64,000 bases of DNA from CAZLLE01 sp964560425 (GCA_964560425.1 CAZLLE010000011.1:25876-89875), one strand, 5' to 3'; counted from the stretch's first letter, positions 36,608 to 46,024 are shown. Numbers and translations are program-made. The notes: generated from the sequence alone by a model not told the origin.

Positions 36608-37636
36608 TTAATTTTGAAATATTAAATTTATTGTAAAAATATTTTGATTTACTTCAATATTTTTTTTAATATTTAGCTCATCTGATAGCTTTTGAACTAT
36701 ATGAAGACCTATTCCCAAACCTCTTTGACTCTCTTTATAAAATCTATTAAACAGTTTTGAGGGATTTTTTATTCCATAGCTATCATTGCGAATAGTTAAT
36801 TTTCCATCCTTAGCAATAATCTCTATAAAACCAGTAGATTTATTGTATTTACAAGCATTACTAAGTAGATTATAAATAATACGGCTTAAAGCATTTCTAT
36901 CAGATTTGATACTAAAATCTTCAATATCAATCTTCCAATCCAAATAATCATACATAGAGGAGAAAAATTTTACTTGCTCTTGCACAACATCTTTAATAAA
37001 AAGTGGCTCCTTCTTAAACTTCATATCTCTCAAATAAGTATCCAAATTTTTATGCAACATAGAGATTGCTTTAGCACTTATGGCGATACTTTCTACCTCT
37101 TCACCTCTTTGGGGCATCATTTTTAGATTAAGTAAAATAGAGGTGATAGGGGTATTTAGATCATGAATAATATCACGAATAAACTCCTCAAGAAGTTTCA
37201 AAGAGTCTCTCATCGGACGAAGAGCATAAAAAGAGAATAGAAGCGAAATTAAAATAGCTACAAGAGAGAGCATAAAAAAATATAAAAAGGTAGTATCTCT
37301 AACTTTTGCAAGAGTCTTGTTATAAGAGGATATAGGATAGTAAACTTTTAGAAGATCATTATCTTCTTTGGAAAATGGAACCAAAATATAGAGACTCTCC
37401 TCATCTTTGTAAAGCTCATAAAGTTTACTATCTTTTTTCTTATCTACAATATCAATATCAAAACGATCATCATCAAAAAAGAGACTATAATTTTTCATCT
37501 CCAAAAAAAGGTTTTCACCCAAATGTTCATCTTCAAGCTGATAGTGTCTATATAAAATTACTATTAAAAAAAGTTCAATCACTATAAAAAAGAGTAAAAA
37601 CCCCTTTATTAAAGACTCTTTTTCATAAACTTTCAA
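36608..37636 (-). CDS. Sensor histidine kinase of the efflux locus
   Basis: 342 aa inner-membrane kinase with two helices (about 10-28 and 120-145), a short periplasmic sensor region rich in Asp/Glu (FFDDDRFDIDIVDKKKDS), H-box IIHDLNTPITS and an ATPase domain with NLLSNACKYN and GLGIGLHIVQK. The acidic periplasmic loop could bind cations. It overlaps the regulator gene by 14 nt and is the last gene of the unit that starts with the 130-aa helical protein. Confidence 0.9.
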   Translation of the reverse strand: MKVYEKESLIKGFLLFFIVIELFLIVILYRHYQLEDEHLGENLFLEMKNYSLFFDDDRFDIDIVDKKKDSKLYELYKDEESLYILVPFSKEDNDLLKVYYPISSYNKTLAKVRDTTFLYFFMLSLVAILISLLFSFYALRPMRDSLKLLEEFIRDIIHDLNTPITSILLNLKMMPQRGEEVESIAISAKAISMLHKNLDTYLRDMKFKKEPLFIKDVVQEQVKFFSSMYDYLDWKIDIEDFSIKSDRNALSRIIYNLLSNACKYNKSTGFIEIIAKDGKLTIRNDSYGIKNPSKLFNRFYKESQRGLGIGLHIVQKLSDELNIKKNIEVNQNIFTINLIFQN

Positions 37637-38258
37637 TTTTATACCCTACTCCTCTCACATTTTTGATATCCACATTCAACGATTTTTTTAGTTTATTTAT
37701 ATTAACACGAAGTGCTAAATCAGTAGGTTTTTCCAAAAGCATCAAAAGATCCTCTTTTACTACAGGATTTGGATATTCACGAATGAGAGCCATAAAAATA
37801 TGTTTTTGTACATCACCAATATTAATAAGCTGATTATCTCGATAGATCTCCCCTTTATCCAAATCAATCATCAAATCTTTATATTTTGTTCTACTTTTTA
37901 AAGATGCTGTTTTAGCTTTGATTCTAATAAGTAACTCATCAGGATCAAATGGCTTTTTTACATAATCATCTGCCCCTGCAATAAACCCCCTACTTACAGA
38001 CTCAATATCTATCAAAGCACTAATAATAATAGTAGGTGTAAAATCATCAGCATCTCTAAGTAAACTCAAAAGATCAATACCATTAATCAATGGTACATTG
38101 ATATCAAAAAGATAGAGATCATATCTATTTTCATAAGAGAGATCAACCGCCTCTTCACCATTTTTTGCCCAATCCACACTAAAACCATTTATACTTAGAT
38201 ACTTTATCAAGCTTTTTGAGAGAAGAGGATCATCCTCTAGTAATAATATTTTAATCAA
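37623..38258 (-). CDS. OmpR-family response regulator of the efflux locus
   Basis: About 211 aa. Receiver with E8/D9/D10, phosphoacceptor D52 in LFDINVP and the lysine pair in YVKKPF (101-102); a compact winged-helix output domain (about 130-211; VNINKLKKSLNVDIKNVRGVGYKIE). I start at TTG 38258, 6 nt after GGAG; a TTG four codons upstream is possible. It is the best candidate to bind the tandem GTTAC sites found in front of three nearby units, including its own. Confidence 0.9.
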   Translation of the reverse strand: MIKILLLEDDPLLSKSLIKYLSINGFSVDWAKNGEEAVDLSYENRYDLYLFDINVPLINGIDLLSLLRDADDFTPTIIISALIDIESVSRGFIAGADDYVKKPFDPDELLIRIKAKTASLKSRTKYKDLMIDLDKGEIYRDNQLINIGDVQKHIFMALIREYPNPVVKEDLLMLLEKPTDLALRVNINKLKKSLNVDIKNVRGVGYKIESL

Positions 38259-39036
38259 AACGAACTCCAAACCTCAGAGATAGAGAGTTATCATAAGATA
38301 AATCATCTAATGCATGAGAGTAATTGAGACTCATAAAATATCTATCTGAAAATTCATAACTATTAAACCAAGAGATAGCACTATAAGAGTCGCTATCTTG
38401 ATATATAGATTGGCTATAATCATAAGAGAGGGAACTATACCATTTATTATTTATTTCACATCCAAAACCAGCAGAAAATGAACTACTATTTTGGTAATCT
38501 ACCTCATCACTATCACCATTAAGACTAAATCCATAATATAAAAATATATCCCATCCATCATCCAAATAATAATCAAGATTGATAGAAGATAGATAATCAT
38601 TCTCTCCACTACCTATATCCTCATCACCTGTGGCAAATTTAATTCCAAGGCTGATATAAGTGTTTAAATTTTTATAGTAGTAATTATATCCTCCACTCAA
38701 ATACAAGTCACCCATCCCTGAGACACTATTTTCAAAAGTATCATAATAGTTATAGTTTGAAAGTGAAACATCAAAATTATTTTTTGAGTATGAACCAAAA
38801 AAGTTAAAACTAGAACTACCATTATCACTATCATCAAAATTAAAATCAGAGCCAATTTTTAGAAGGATTTTACCTCCACTTCCACCACCAATAGGACAAC
38901 CACTCTCATCAACCAAAAGATCAAAAGGGGTATTAAGACACTGATCAATAGTATCATCTACCCCATCAATATCATAATCTTCATAAGCAAAAAGTGAAAT
39001 TTGAGCTAAAAGAAATATTACATATAAATTTTTCAT
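38251..39036 (-). CDS. Outer-membrane protein with a thrombospondin type 3-like segment
   Basis: About 261 aa. Signal peptide (MKNLYVIFLLAQISLFA), then YEDYDIDGVDDTIDQCLNTP, a calcium-binding thrombospondin type 3/OmpA-linker motif with a Cys pair, then a Tyr/Asp/Ser-rich strand repeat region ending LSLRFGVRFD, which fits a transporter-like beta-barrel. The ATG at 39036 is 2 nt after the previous stop. Probably a surface sensor or channel co-regulated with the efflux pump; exact family not recognised. Confidence 0.7.
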   Translation of the reverse strand: MKNLYVIFLLAQISLFAYEDYDIDGVDDTIDQCLNTPFDLLVDESGCPIGGGSGGKILLKIGSDFNFDDSDNGSSSFNFFGSYSKNNFDVSLSNYNYYDTFENSVSGMGDLYLSGGYNYYYKNLNTYISLGIKFATGDEDIGSGENDYLSSINLDYYLDDGWDIFLYYGFSLNGDSDEVDYQNSSSFSAGFGCEINNKWYSSLSYDYSQSIYQDSDSYSAISWFNSYEFSDRYFMSLNYSHALDDLSYDNSLSLRFGVRFD

Positions 39037-39037
39037 C

Positions 39038-39430
39038 TTAAGACTTTGGTGAATGCTGTTTATTTGGTCTATTTTTATGCTTACCATGCTCTTTTTGCTT
39101 CTCTTGTGGTAGCTTATTATGAATTTTATTTGCTGGATTTTCTATTTTTTGAGACTTATTTTTACAATTTTGTCCCGCTTTATTTTGTAAGTGAAGACCT
39201 TTATTTTTAGAAAATGATTTTTTCAAATCCATCATAACGGCTCTTCTTGACTCTCTATTCATAGATCGAAGTTTCATTTTTAGAGCATTCATCTCTACTC
39301 TTCTCTGCGATGCAGGAGCTGATTTCACCTTCTCAATTAAATTTTTTATCTCTGTATCATGAGGTTCATCACTATAAACAATAGTACCCCTACCAATAAA
39401 AAGTATTAAAATTAAAATATATCTATACAC
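39038..39430 (-). CDS. Exported helical Lys-rich protein (CpxP/DUF1104-like role)
   Basis: 130 aa with a signal peptide (1-20), a helical core (IEKVKSAPASQRRVEMNALKMK and SMNRESRRAVMMDLK) and a strongly basic Lys/Asn/Gln/His C-terminus (about 75-130). The helical core recalls metal- or stress-sensing periplasmic proteins such as CpxP and DUF1104, and matches the DUF1104-type gene on the other side of the pump. First gene of the OMP-regulator-kinase unit, with a tandem-box promoter. Homology is not certain. Confidence 0.6.
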   Translation of the reverse strand: MYRYILILILFIGRGTIVYSDEPHDTEIKNLIEKVKSAPASQRRVEMNALKMKLRSMNRESRRAVMMDLKKSFSKNKGLHLQNKAGQNCKNKSQKIENPANKIHNKLPQEKQKEHGKHKNRPNKQHSPKS

Positions 39431-39495
39431 AGCAAACTCCTTTTCATTTTAAAGGTGTGGTGAGAACACCACAGCTTACGGATTAATTTAAATGG

Positions 39496-39527
39496 ATTAT
39501 AGAATATATTTGTTAGTAAAATGTTAC
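39496..39527 (-). promoter_or_regulatory. Tandem-box promoter of the helical protein-OMP-RR-HK unit
   Basis: Plus-strand reading: GTTAG (39512-39516) and GTTAC (39523-39527) are 11 bp apart. On the minus strand they end 10 nt before TATAAT (39501-39496). Same geometry as the sites at 45083-45116 and 45596-45627. Confidence 0.65.
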
Positions 39528-39534
39528 CTTCACT

Positions 39535-42500
39535 CTATTTACTCTTTTTTTTATAACTCCAAACAAATACTAACGGAATAAATACTAGAGTCAAAAATGT
39601 ACCTACAATCAATCCACCAATGGCAACAGCACCAAGAGGAGCTAATCTCTCCAATCCTATAGCCCAACCAAGAGCTACGGGGATCATTCCTGCTGATACA
39701 GCAAGAGCAGTCATTAGAACAGGTCTAGTTCTTATCATAAGACTCTCTTTCATAGCTTCTATAGCATCTAGCCCCGATTCCATTCTCTCAATAGCAAAGT
39801 GTATTAATAAAATTGCATTATTCACAATAATTCCACTAAGAAGCATAAATCCCATCATTGCAGGCATAGAAGTATGATAATTCAATATAAGCATAATCCA
39901 TGCTGCCCCTATAATAGTCAGTGGTATAGAGACAATAACAAGAAATGAAATTTTTACAGAATTAAACATTGGTACAAGTGTAAAAAAGATTAAAATAACA
40001 GCAAAACCAATAGCACTAACCATTCTTCCTGCTGAATTTTTAAACTGTGCTTCATCCCCTAGCCTTGTAAGTTCTACATCTTCAGGAAGAGTCATATTTT
40101 TTGAAACTTCATCATAATTTGCCATGATATGTGAAATAGCGGCCTTTTCTCTAAAACCATAAACATCTAGTGTATATTTAAGATTCTCTCTTGTGATAAC
40201 ATTTGGCTCATAAACCTCATTTAAAGATACAAATGTTTTTAGTGGTACTTTTCCTTTTGGAGTATCAATCAAAACGGAGTTTAGACTATTTAATGAATCA
40301 AACCCTTTAAACCAAACTCTTACATTAAAATCTTGAGCATTTTGAAGAGGAAAATATGAGACTTTTGCTCCTCGAAGTAAAAGTTGTAAATTTTTACTGA
40401 TATCTCCAGAGCTAACACCATATTGAGAAGCCAACTTTTCATCAATACTATAAGCATATACTTTTTTATCTTTATCCCAAGTTTTAGCTAATGAGACAAT
40501 CCCTTTGGTATTATGAATAACATCTTCTAAAACCTCTCCAGCTTTTTGTAATTTATCAAAACTATCACTCGATAACATAATATCAATATTACCTCTAATA
40601 CTTGAGAGTGCTGAAGCTCCAGAGTCAAATACAAGCATATATTTAATATTTGGCAAAGATGAAAGATCAACCCTAAGCTTTCGCTGTATCTCCCAAATAC
40701 TCTGCTCTCTCTCAAATCTATTAACATAATTTGCTGTAATAGAAATATGATCAATTCCACTACCACTTCCAATACTCAAAATCCCCGCTTCACTACCAAC
40801 AGAAGCTGAAACTTTTCGTATATGTTCATCTCTATAGAGAATCTCATTAATCTGCAAAACCAACTCTTCGCTTTTAGAGATAGGTAAATTTGGATCAGTA
40901 GTAATATTAATTTTGATCGTACCTGTATCCATTGCAGGCATCAACTCTTGTCCTACAATTGGCATAACAAGTCGAACACTCACCACAAAAAGAGCAATAA
41001 GAAGAATAAAATAGCCAAAAGCTACCTTTTTACTATCCAATGCCTTTGTCACAACTCCTACAAAAAAATCTCTTAAAGCATTATTTACTGAGTTTGTAAT
41101 TTTCTGAAAAAAATCTTCAGATTTAATAATCCATGGAGAGTTTATTGTCAAAATTTTCATAGACAAAAGGGGAACAGCGGTAATAGATATAACATAAGAG
41201 GCTGCCAATGCAATCAAGAGTGTACCCACAAGTGGTTGGAAAATTGTCTGAGGATATCCACCCACAAAGAGCATAGGAGCAAGAGCGATCATAGTTGTAA
41301 TTGTTCCTGAAAAATCGGCAAACATAATCTCTTTGGTTCCACCCATTACAGCATCATATATATTATCATGCTCCTCTCTATAGTGCCTCTCTATATTTTC
41401 CAATACAACAACCGTATCATCAAGCAAAAGACCAAGAGCCAAAATAATTGCGGTCAATCCAACAACTGAAAACTCCATGCCAATTCCCCACATAATAGCA
41501 ATTGTAGTAGCATATACAAGTGGGATAGTAAGAGTCACTATAAGAACTTGTCTAAAAGATGCCAAAAAGAAAAATACTACAATTGTAGACATAATAATTG
41601 CATCTCTCAAAGACTCAAACATATTTGAAATACTCTGCTCTATAATCTCTTTTTGAGTATCAGTTGTCTCAAAAGATATATTTGGATACTTTTGTGAAAG
41701 CTCTGCAATTTTTGCCTCTGCATTTTCAATAGTTTTAACCACATCGGCACTAATACCTCTTTGTACTGATATAGCTATCGCTTTTTTACCATTACCATAA
41801 TAGAGAGCTGAATTTTTATAGTGTTCAAATTTAACTTTGGCTACATCTTTTAATTTAATATCAGCAGATATAGGTAGATTCAAAAGAGATTTTATATTAT
41901 CTCTTTTACCAATATTTTTTACCAAAAAGCTACTATCTTTAGAATCCAAAAAGCCAATAGCATAATCTTTATTATTTGATCTTAAGGCATTAATCACAGC
42001 ATTAATAGGCAAATGATAACGATCAAGTAGACTCTTATCAATCTCTACACGAACCTCTTTTTTATATCCACCAAAAATATCAACATTTGCAACACCTTCT
42101 ACAGTAAGAAGAGAGTTTTTCACCTCATTTTCGGCAATCTCTTTGATATCTTGCAAAGATAACTTATCACTACTTGCACCAAATACAATTACAGGTGGAG
42201 TTGCCGCTGATATTTTATGAATTTGTGGTTCTAATAGATCACTTGGCAGTGATGATTTTATCTTGTTAATAGAGTTAGCAACATCATTTGCCGCTTCTGA
42301 TAGATCTTTACCATACTCAAATTCAACTCTTACAACACTAACTTCATCAATTGTATTTGAGTATACTCGTCTAACTTTATCTATACTATAAAACTCTTTT
42401 TCACTAGGTACAGCTACATTTGAAGCTATATCTTTGGCAGAAGCTCCTGGTTCTATCATGACAACAGCAATCTCTGGACGATTAGAATCAGGAAAAAGCT

Positions 42501-42618
42501 TACGATCTATTTTGCCATATCCAATAATTCCCAAAAATACAAATAGCGTCAAAAATGAGTAGATAAACGCTGGTCGATTTAAGACCTTTTCTATAAAAGA
42601 GTCACTATTTTTCATCAA
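39535..42618 (-). CDS. RND efflux pump, inner-membrane transporter
   Basis: 1027 aa, the normal length of HAE1/AcrB-type pumps: 12 helices with two large periplasmic loops. Motifs: PGASAKDIASNVAVPSE, LGLLLDDTVVVLENIERHY (helix 4 Asp pair for proton transfer) and the internal repeat GFMLLSGIIVNNAILLIHFA. The charged heavy-metal (CusA) pattern is not obvious, so drug or organic-compound export is more likely. It overlaps the adaptor by 14 nt; the outer-membrane channel is the first gene of the unit. Confidence 0.93.
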   Translation of the reverse strand: MMKNSDSFIEKVLNRPAFIYSFLTLFVFLGIIGYGKIDRKLFPDSNRPEIAVVMIEPGASAKDIASNVAVPSEKEFYSIDKVRRVYSNTIDEVSVVRVEFEYGKDLSEAANDVANSINKIKSSLPSDLLEPQIHKISAATPPVIVFGASSDKLSLQDIKEIAENEVKNSLLTVEGVANVDIFGGYKKEVRVEIDKSLLDRYHLPINAVINALRSNNKDYAIGFLDSKDSSFLVKNIGKRDNIKSLLNLPISADIKLKDVAKVKFEHYKNSALYYGNGKKAIAISVQRGISADVVKTIENAEAKIAELSQKYPNISFETTDTQKEIIEQSISNMFESLRDAIIMSTIVVFFFLASFRQVLIVTLTIPLVYATTIAIMWGIGMEFSVVGLTAIILALGLLLDDTVVVLENIERHYREEHDNIYDAVMGGTKEIMFADFSGTITTMIALAPMLFVGGYPQTIFQPLVGTLLIALAASYVISITAVPLLSMKILTINSPWIIKSEDFFQKITNSVNNALRDFFVGVVTKALDSKKVAFGYFILLIALFVVSVRLVMPIVGQELMPAMDTGTIKINITTDPNLPISKSEELVLQINEILYRDEHIRKVSASVGSEAGILSIGSGSGIDHISITANYVNRFEREQSIWEIQRKLRVDLSSLPNIKYMLVFDSGASALSSIRGNIDIMLSSDSFDKLQKAGEVLEDVIHNTKGIVSLAKTWDKDKKVYAYSIDEKLASQYGVSSGDISKNLQLLLRGAKVSYFPLQNAQDFNVRVWFKGFDSLNSLNSVLIDTPKGKVPLKTFVSLNEVYEPNVITRENLKYTLDVYGFREKAAISHIMANYDEVSKNMTLPEDVELTRLGDEAQFKNSAGRMVSAIGFAVILIFFTLVPMFNSVKISFLVIVSIPLTIIGAAWIMLILNYHTSMPAMMGFMLLSGIIVNNAILLIHFAIERMESGLDAIEAMKESLMIRTRPVLMTALAVSAGMIPVALGWAIGLERLAPLGAVAIGGLIVGTFLTLVFIPLVFVWSYKKKSK

Positions 42619-43744
42619 AAACTACTCTAATATTTTGTAATGCTAAAAGAGAAGATAATTTTGATTCACTCCCTACTGCAACTGGTTTAGATATAGAAGG
42701 AGAGATAACTGCAAAATTATCATCTTCTACAACAACATCTACTCTCTGTTTCTCAAACATATCACCGTTATAAACCATAACACTCACATCCTCATCATGC
42801 AACAGAGCATTTAGAGGAACAGCCACACCTTTTGCACTTTTAAACAAAACTTTAATATTTACAGATGAACCAATAGGCATTTTAATATCATTTTTCAAAG
42901 CTATCTCTGCTGTTGTTAATCCATTTTTACTATTATCATAGATAGCAGTAATCTCTTCGCTAAACCCCTCTATTTCTACTTTTTGACCTATTTTTATAGG
43001 AGTATTTGGAGCATAAGAAAAAATAACTCTCTTTTTATTACTTATAATATTCATAATAGGTTTTCCGGGAGCCGAGAGTGAACCCTCTTTGATAAAGATA
43101 TCACCAACCACACCATCTATAGGAGATACAATTTGAGCATAAGTAGCTTGATTTTGTTTTACTTTTAATGCCTCTTTAAGAGAAGAGATCTCTTTTTGTT
43201 TTGCTTCAATAGCCTTTTTAGATGCTAATACTTTGGCTTTTTTACTCTGTAACATTACTAAAGAGTTATCATAAGACTCTTTTGCAATACCACCAATTTC
43301 ATAGAGTGCTCTGTTTCGCTCAACACTCTCTTTTGCCAAATTTAGATCAGCTACAGCCACAGAGAAATTCGCTTTTAAAGACTCTTTAGAAAAAATTGAA
43401 GCATCAAGTGCATTTTGTTGTTGATTAATGGCAGCTTTGACATCTACAAGATCAAGTTCAGCTAAAAGATCACCTTTTTTTACAGCATCTGACTCTCTTA
43501 CATAGATTTTTTTCAAATATCCACTAAGTTTTGAGCTAATTTGAGGTTGATTCATAGCTTGAAGATTTGCCAAAAAAGATTCACTCTCACTAATCTTTTT
43601 TACTATTGGCTTATAAACCACAACTGTACTCGACATAGCTTTTGCACTAGGGGCATTCTCTACAGACTCTTTTCTCTTTTTTACAAGTGTTACTGCACCT
43701 ATAATTATCAAGATAATTACAAGTAATCCTATAATTTTTTTCAT
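42605..43744 (-). CDS. RND efflux periplasmic adaptor (membrane fusion protein)
   Basis: 379 aa. N-terminal membrane anchor (about 4-22), lipoyl/barrel-sandwich halves (SSKLSGYLKKIYVRESDAVKKGDLLAELD and IVSPIDGVVGDIFIKEGSL), a long alpha-hairpin (about 90-200) that meets TolC, then a beta-barrel domain. Links the pump to the outer-membrane channel. ATGA overlap with tolC upstream and 14-nt overlap with the pump. Confidence 0.93.
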   Translation of the reverse strand: MKKIIGLLVIILIIIGAVTLVKKRKESVENAPSAKAMSSTVVVYKPIVKKISESESFLANLQAMNQPQISSKLSGYLKKIYVRESDAVKKGDLLAELDLVDVKAAINQQQNALDASIFSKESLKANFSVAVADLNLAKESVERNRALYEIGGIAKESYDNSLVMLQSKKAKVLASKKAIEAKQKEISSLKEALKVKQNQATYAQIVSPIDGVVGDIFIKEGSLSAPGKPIMNIISNKKRVIFSYAPNTPIKIGQKVEIEGFSEEITAIYDNSKNGLTTAEIALKNDIKMPIGSSVNIKVLFKSAKGVAVPLNALLHDEDVSVMVYNGDMFEKQRVDVVVEDDNFAVISPSISKPVAVGSESKLSSLLALQNIRVVFDEK

Positions 43745-44988
43745 TTTGTATCCCCATTTTCTGTAATATATTTGTAGTAATAGATGGCACTTTGAAGTGC
43801 ATATTTGCTATTTATCTCTTTTGAGAGAGTATTTTGGTGTCTACTTTTGGCAAAAAGTAGATCATAAATGGTCCCAACCCCTTGATCATAACGCATCTGC
43901 TCAATCTTAAGAGTCTCTTCAACCAAAGCCAATTCAGATTTTGCACTTTGGAGTTTATCTGCTGCAATATCTACTCTTTTTTTTGCCTCTTCTATATCTC
44001 TTTTGAGTGTAAGCTCTATTTTTTTACTCTGCAAAGATGATTGCAACTTCTCTATTTTGGCTTTTTGAACAAGAGATGAACGAGTACCAAAATCAAATAA
44101 AACCCAATTCAGTCCAACACCAACTTGCCAAATATCATCACTCTCGCCCTCACCATAATTATTTCCATAATATCCATTTAGGGATAAGTTTGGATAGTAT
44201 GAACTATTTGCATTTTGTAATTTCTTATCACTCTTTTTCTCTTCTATTAAACTCATTTTATATCTATTAAGAGATTTTATATCTTGATCTTCTAAATCAG
44301 CTTTTGATGAAGTTGAAATATCTTCAATATCAGATAGCTCATCTACACCAATAATAGATGCCAAAGAGGAGTGTAATATCTCAATATTTGATCTCAACTC
44401 TTTGACGCCCACATTTGCACTCTCTAAATCTGCTTTTACCTTCAAAAGATCTACTTTTGGTCTTTTACCAATCTCTACACCCAAAGCAACTATCTCTTCA
44501 AGCTTTACTAAGGCATCTCTATAAGAGATAGCCCCATTTTCTTGAGATTTCAGTGATAAAATTTTGAGATAGACAGAGCGAATATTATATATTAACTGTT
44601 CACGAGATAGATTTAGAGCCATTTGAGAGATATTTTCTGAAAGTGAAGCAATCTCTATATCTCGCATACTTGAAAAACCACTAAAAAGAGAGACATCATA
44701 AGCAACACCCAAACTTCCTATCTCTTGGCTTGTTAAAATATTGGATGTAATTGGCGGAACAATAGGGGTAAGTGTTCTTGGAATATTATATTTGGTATAA
44801 CTACCACGCATGCTGATTTTCCCATAATTTGATGCCTTTTTAATATTGAGTGCTTCATGAGAGAGCAATATTTTATTTTTTTGCATCAAAAAATCTGGAC
44901 TATTTTTCAGACCTATCTCTATAGCTTGTTCAAGAGTTATAGCATGAATAGTTATAGCAGATAGAATCAATAACAATGATTTTTTCAT
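43741..44988 (-). CDS. TolC-family outer-membrane efflux channel
   Basis: 415 aa. Signal peptide (1-15), then two OEP repeats; ITLEQAIEIGLKNSPDFLMQKN and a second copy around GVGLNWVLFDFGTRSSLVQKAK are typical. Forms a trimeric exit duct. First gene of the tolC-adaptor-pump unit. Its upstream 174 bp hold a tandem-box promoter and a CCGATTA/TAATCGG inverted repeat (45023-45055). Confidence 0.93.
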   Translation of the reverse strand: MKKSLLLILSAITIHAITLEQAIEIGLKNSPDFLMQKNKILLSHEALNIKKASNYGKISMRGSYTKYNIPRTLTPIVPPITSNILTSQEIGSLGVAYDVSLFSGFSSMRDIEIASLSENISQMALNLSREQLIYNIRSVYLKILSLKSQENGAISYRDALVKLEEIVALGVEIGKRPKVDLLKVKADLESANVGVKELRSNIEILHSSLASIIGVDELSDIEDISTSSKADLEDQDIKSLNRYKMSLIEEKKSDKKLQNANSSYYPNLSLNGYYGNNYGEGESDDIWQVGVGLNWVLFDFGTRSSLVQKAKIEKLQSSLQSKKIELTLKRDIEEAKKRVDIAADKLQSAKSELALVEETLKIEQMRYDQGVGTIYDLLFAKSRHQNTLSKEINSKYALQSAIYYYKYITENGDTK

Positions 44989-45082
44989 ATATATCCTAAT
45001 TTTTTTAATAAATTTAATATTACCGATTAAATATAAATTATAGATATATAATCGGATAAATTATTATATTTTGTAATAAAAG

Positions 45083-45116
45083 AGTATATAGAAGATTTGT
45101 TACTTAAGTGTTACTT
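45083..45116 (-). promoter_or_regulatory. Tandem-box promoter of tolC-adaptor-RND operon
   Basis: Plus-strand reading: GTTACTT at 45099-45105 and again at 45110-45116, 11 bp apart. On the minus strand a 10-nt spacer leads to TATACT (45088-45083). The leader to the tolC ATG is about 90 nt. Confidence 0.7.
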
Positions 45117-45124
45117 TCAGATAA

Positions 45125-45151
45125 AATAGCCTGATAAAGCATCAGGCTATT
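45125..45151 (-). terminator. Terminator after the DUF1104 gene
   Basis: Perfect 11-bp stem (arms ATAGCCTGAT/ATCAGGCTAT plus an A-T pair) with a 5-nt loop, followed on the minus strand by TTTATC. It separates the DUF1104 transcript from the tolC promoter immediately beyond. Confidence 0.8.
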
Positions 45152-45162
45152 AAAATTATGGA

Positions 45163-45546
45163 CTATTTACCAGAGCCTGAGCCATCTTTAAGTTTTTGTT
45201 GTCTCTTTCCTTGGTTTTGTTGCTTTTGGACACGATCAACACCTTGATTCATCTTACCAGCACCTGAACCATCTCTAAGTCTCTGATGAACTCCTTGAGA
45301 ATAACCTTGTCCTTCACCTCTATTTGCTCCTTTATTCTTCCCCATTCCTCTACTTGCTCTATATTTTGCTCTCTCTTGTGGGGTCATCGCCTGCATTCTA
45401 CTTTGCATCTCTGATCTAAAGGCTTCTCTATTTTCAATAGGAACACTACCTCTCAAAGAGGTTAACTCATCAGTTGTCATTTGTGAATAATCTGCTGCCA
45501 ATAAACTAATACTAACTAAACTCATTGCTATAATTATATTTCTCAT
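45163..45546 (-). CDS. DUF1104 periplasmic protein
   Basis: 127 aa. Signal peptide (1-17), then DYSQMTTDELTSLRGSVP and FRSEMQSRMQAMTPQERAKYRASRG, the DUF1104 core, a helical module widespread in Campylobacterota. The tail holds two near-identical motifs, LRDGSGAGK and LKDGSGSGK. By position and regulation (shared tandem-box promoter) it probably senses or buffers the signal that induces the efflux pump, like CpxP or ZraP; that is inference. It has its own terminator. Confidence 0.82.
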   Translation of the reverse strand: MRNIIIAMSLVSISLLAADYSQMTTDELTSLRGSVPIENREAFRSEMQSRMQAMTPQERAKYRASRGMGKNKGANRGEGQGYSQGVHQRLRDGSGAGKMNQGVDRVQKQQNQGKRQQKLKDGSGSGK

Positions 45547-45595
45547 CTTTTATCCTTTTTTTAAATCTGACATATCAAACTTTATTGATAATGAA

Positions 45596-45627
45596 AGTAT
45601 AAAAAAAAATTGTTACCTAATTGTTAC
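45596..45627 (-). promoter_or_regulatory. Tandem-box promoter of the DUF1104 gene
   Basis: Plus-strand reading: TTGTTAC at 45610-45616 and 45621-45627, 11 bp apart; on the minus strand a 10-nt spacer from the GTTAC core leads to TATACT (45601-45596). The box overlaps the 3' end of the hemerythrin gene. Confidence 0.7.
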
Positions 45628-46024
45628 TAGAAGTAACTAGAAATTCAGCAGCAGGAGTATCCATAGCTTTAATGTGTTGATCAAGCCACTCAATAAGCTC
45701 TTCTTTGAAATATTCACTCAAAGAGTCCCTATCTTTAGATGAACGCCAATCCATCATGGCATATCTAGTGGCATTCAAAACTTTATTATGATCAGCTTGA
45801 TGAATGCTATACATGGGATAGTTTTTATCCCTCATAAGGTTCTCTTCGTAAGAGAAATGTTGTTGCATATGTTCAACCAAAACTTGAATCTGTGCAGTTA
45901 TCTCACTAGCATCATCACAACTCTCAATTAACTTCCAAAGAGTATTTAAAATATCTATCTCTTCAAAATGTATCTCATTCATCTTATCAATACAAACAAG
46001 TGGAATACTCTCTTTATCTATCAT
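45617..46024 (-). CDS. Bacteriohemerythrin
   Basis: 135 aa four-helix non-haem di-iron protein that binds O2. Iron ligands fit HFEEID, HMQQHFSYEENLM, HQADHNKV and the closing WLDQHIKAMD. No signal peptide, so cytoplasmic; roles in oxygen storage or delivery, or in chemotactic sensing, are known for single-domain members. The start overlaps the radical-SAM gene (ATGA), so it is translated with it. Confidence 0.92.
   Translation of the reverse strand: MIDKESIPLVCIDKMNEIHFEEIDILNTLWKLIESCDDASEITAQIQVLVEHMQQHFSYEENLMRDKNYPMYSIHQADHNKVLNATRYAMMDWRSSKDRDSLSEYFKEELIEWLDQHIKAMDTPAAEFLVTSSNN

Noticed and set aside
45019..45055. ATTACCGATTA near tolC recurring as TAATCGGTAAT at 61537-61547
   Set aside because: Only 11 nt, opposite placement relative to genes and unrelated neighbours; likely chance in AT-rich DNA, though the CCGATTA/TAATCGG palindrome near tolC is noted.
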